Assembly: GCA_002291875.1 (NCBI GenBank)
Contig: DBAV01000236.1
Location: forward strand, 1 to 5,063
Origin: Hyphomonadaceae bacterium UBA1001
GTDB taxonomy: Bacteria; Pseudomonadota; Alphaproteobacteria; Caulobacterales; Aquidulcibacteraceae
Reading direction: 5' to 3'
Length of the DNA stretch: 5,063 nt
Positions within the stretch are counted from its first letter, which is position 1. Each line of letters starts with the position of its first letter. A model generated the notes under the pieces. That model worked only from the letters and a program-made list of their open reading frames with translations, searched no databases and was not told the DNA's origin. The position numbers and the translations under genes are program-made. This document shows, one piece after another, positions 4,770 through 5,063 of this stretch.

Positions 4770-5063
4770 ATGAAGACTGACATCCGGCCGATGCTGATGC
4801 GCGGGGCAGGCGCGCTGGCACTGGCGCTGGCGGTGACCGGCGCTGCCCATGCCCAGGACATTTCCAACACCGAGCTGAAGGCCCAGATCGACGCCCTGCG
4901 CGCCGTCGTGGTCGAGCAGCAGAACGCGATCCGCCAGCAACAGCAGCGCATCGACGTGCAGCAGCGCCAGATCGACGCCCAGGCGCGCGTGCTGCAGGCC
5001 CAGGGCCAGGCCCTGTCGCGACTGCCCGCGCCCGGCTTGCCCGCCACCCCACACGGCGGCCCG
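4770..5063 (+). CDS. N-terminus of an exported coiled-coil outer-membrane protein, FapF-like (partial)
   Basis: The frame stays open to the window edge, giving 98 residues of a longer protein. A signal peptide covers residues 1-28 (A-L-A-L-A-L-A-V core, cleavage after AHA). Residues about 35-84 form a coiled coil with a flawless heptad: I40, V47, I54, I61, I68, L75, L82, and Gln at the opposing position in five consecutive heptads (50, 57, 64, 71, 78). A Pro/Gly-rich linker starts at 86. FapF of Pseudomonas has the same order: signal, trimeric coiled-coil plug, linker, then a beta-barrel secretion pore. The gene also lies at the fapF position. Other trimeric porins with N-terminal coiled coils (DcaP-like) look alike here, so the barrel sequence is needed. 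An in-frame ATG at 4758 would add four residues; 4770 is preferred because GGGGA then lies at a workable distance. Confidence 0.65.
   Translation, partial: MKTDIRPMLMRGAGALALALAVTGAAHAQDISNTELKAQIDALRAVVVEQQNAIRQQQQRIDVQQRQIDAQARVLQAQGQALSRLPAPGLPATPHGGP

Overview
The window looks like chromosomal DNA of a high-GC Gram-negative bacterium. Five of the six genes begin with Sec-type signal peptides ending in AxA-like sites, and the sixth (the C39 protein) also starts with an export signal. An alphaproteobacterium is my best guess, from base composition and the style of the palindromic intergenic DNA, but no taxonomic marker is present.

All six genes lie on the plus strand, and I read them as one export locus resembling the Fap functional-amyloid system of Pseudomonas (fapABCDEF). 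Bases 1-440 are non-coding: palindromes at the left edge, two AT-rich dyads that could be control sites, and a leader. Two related secreted repeat proteins follow (441-1337 and 1367-2212). Each has three copies of a Gly/Asn/Gln-rich motif of the type N-x-G-h-x-x-h-N-Q-x-x-G-N-x-x-N-Q-x-N-V, close to the amyloid repeats of FapB/FapC. A strong GC stem-loop (2228-2255) stands between these presumed major subunits and the rest, as expected of an attenuator that keeps subunits more abundant than machinery.

The downstream block starts with a third three-repeat protein (2480-3205). Its stop overlaps the start of a stand-alone, exported C39-family cysteine peptidase (3202-4062; C97, H186, D202, Q91), which corresponds to FapD. 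Next is a 168-residue secreted protein (4100-4606) carrying a near-perfect double-glycine C39 cleavage motif about 33 residues after its signal peptide. It is the obvious candidate substrate and sits in the fapE position. The last gene (4770 to the window edge) encodes a signal peptide plus a very regular Gln-cored coiled coil. That is the architecture of the N-terminus of the trimeric FapF outer-membrane secretion pore, but the barrel lies beyond the window.

Together the parts suggest: Sec export of three repeat subunits, C39 processing of a GG-motif protein, and secretion through a coiled-coil-plugged outer-membrane barrel to build extracellular amyloid. The most notable points are the apparent enzyme-substrate pair, the third repeat protein behind an internal attenuator, and the divergence from the Pseudomonas subunits.
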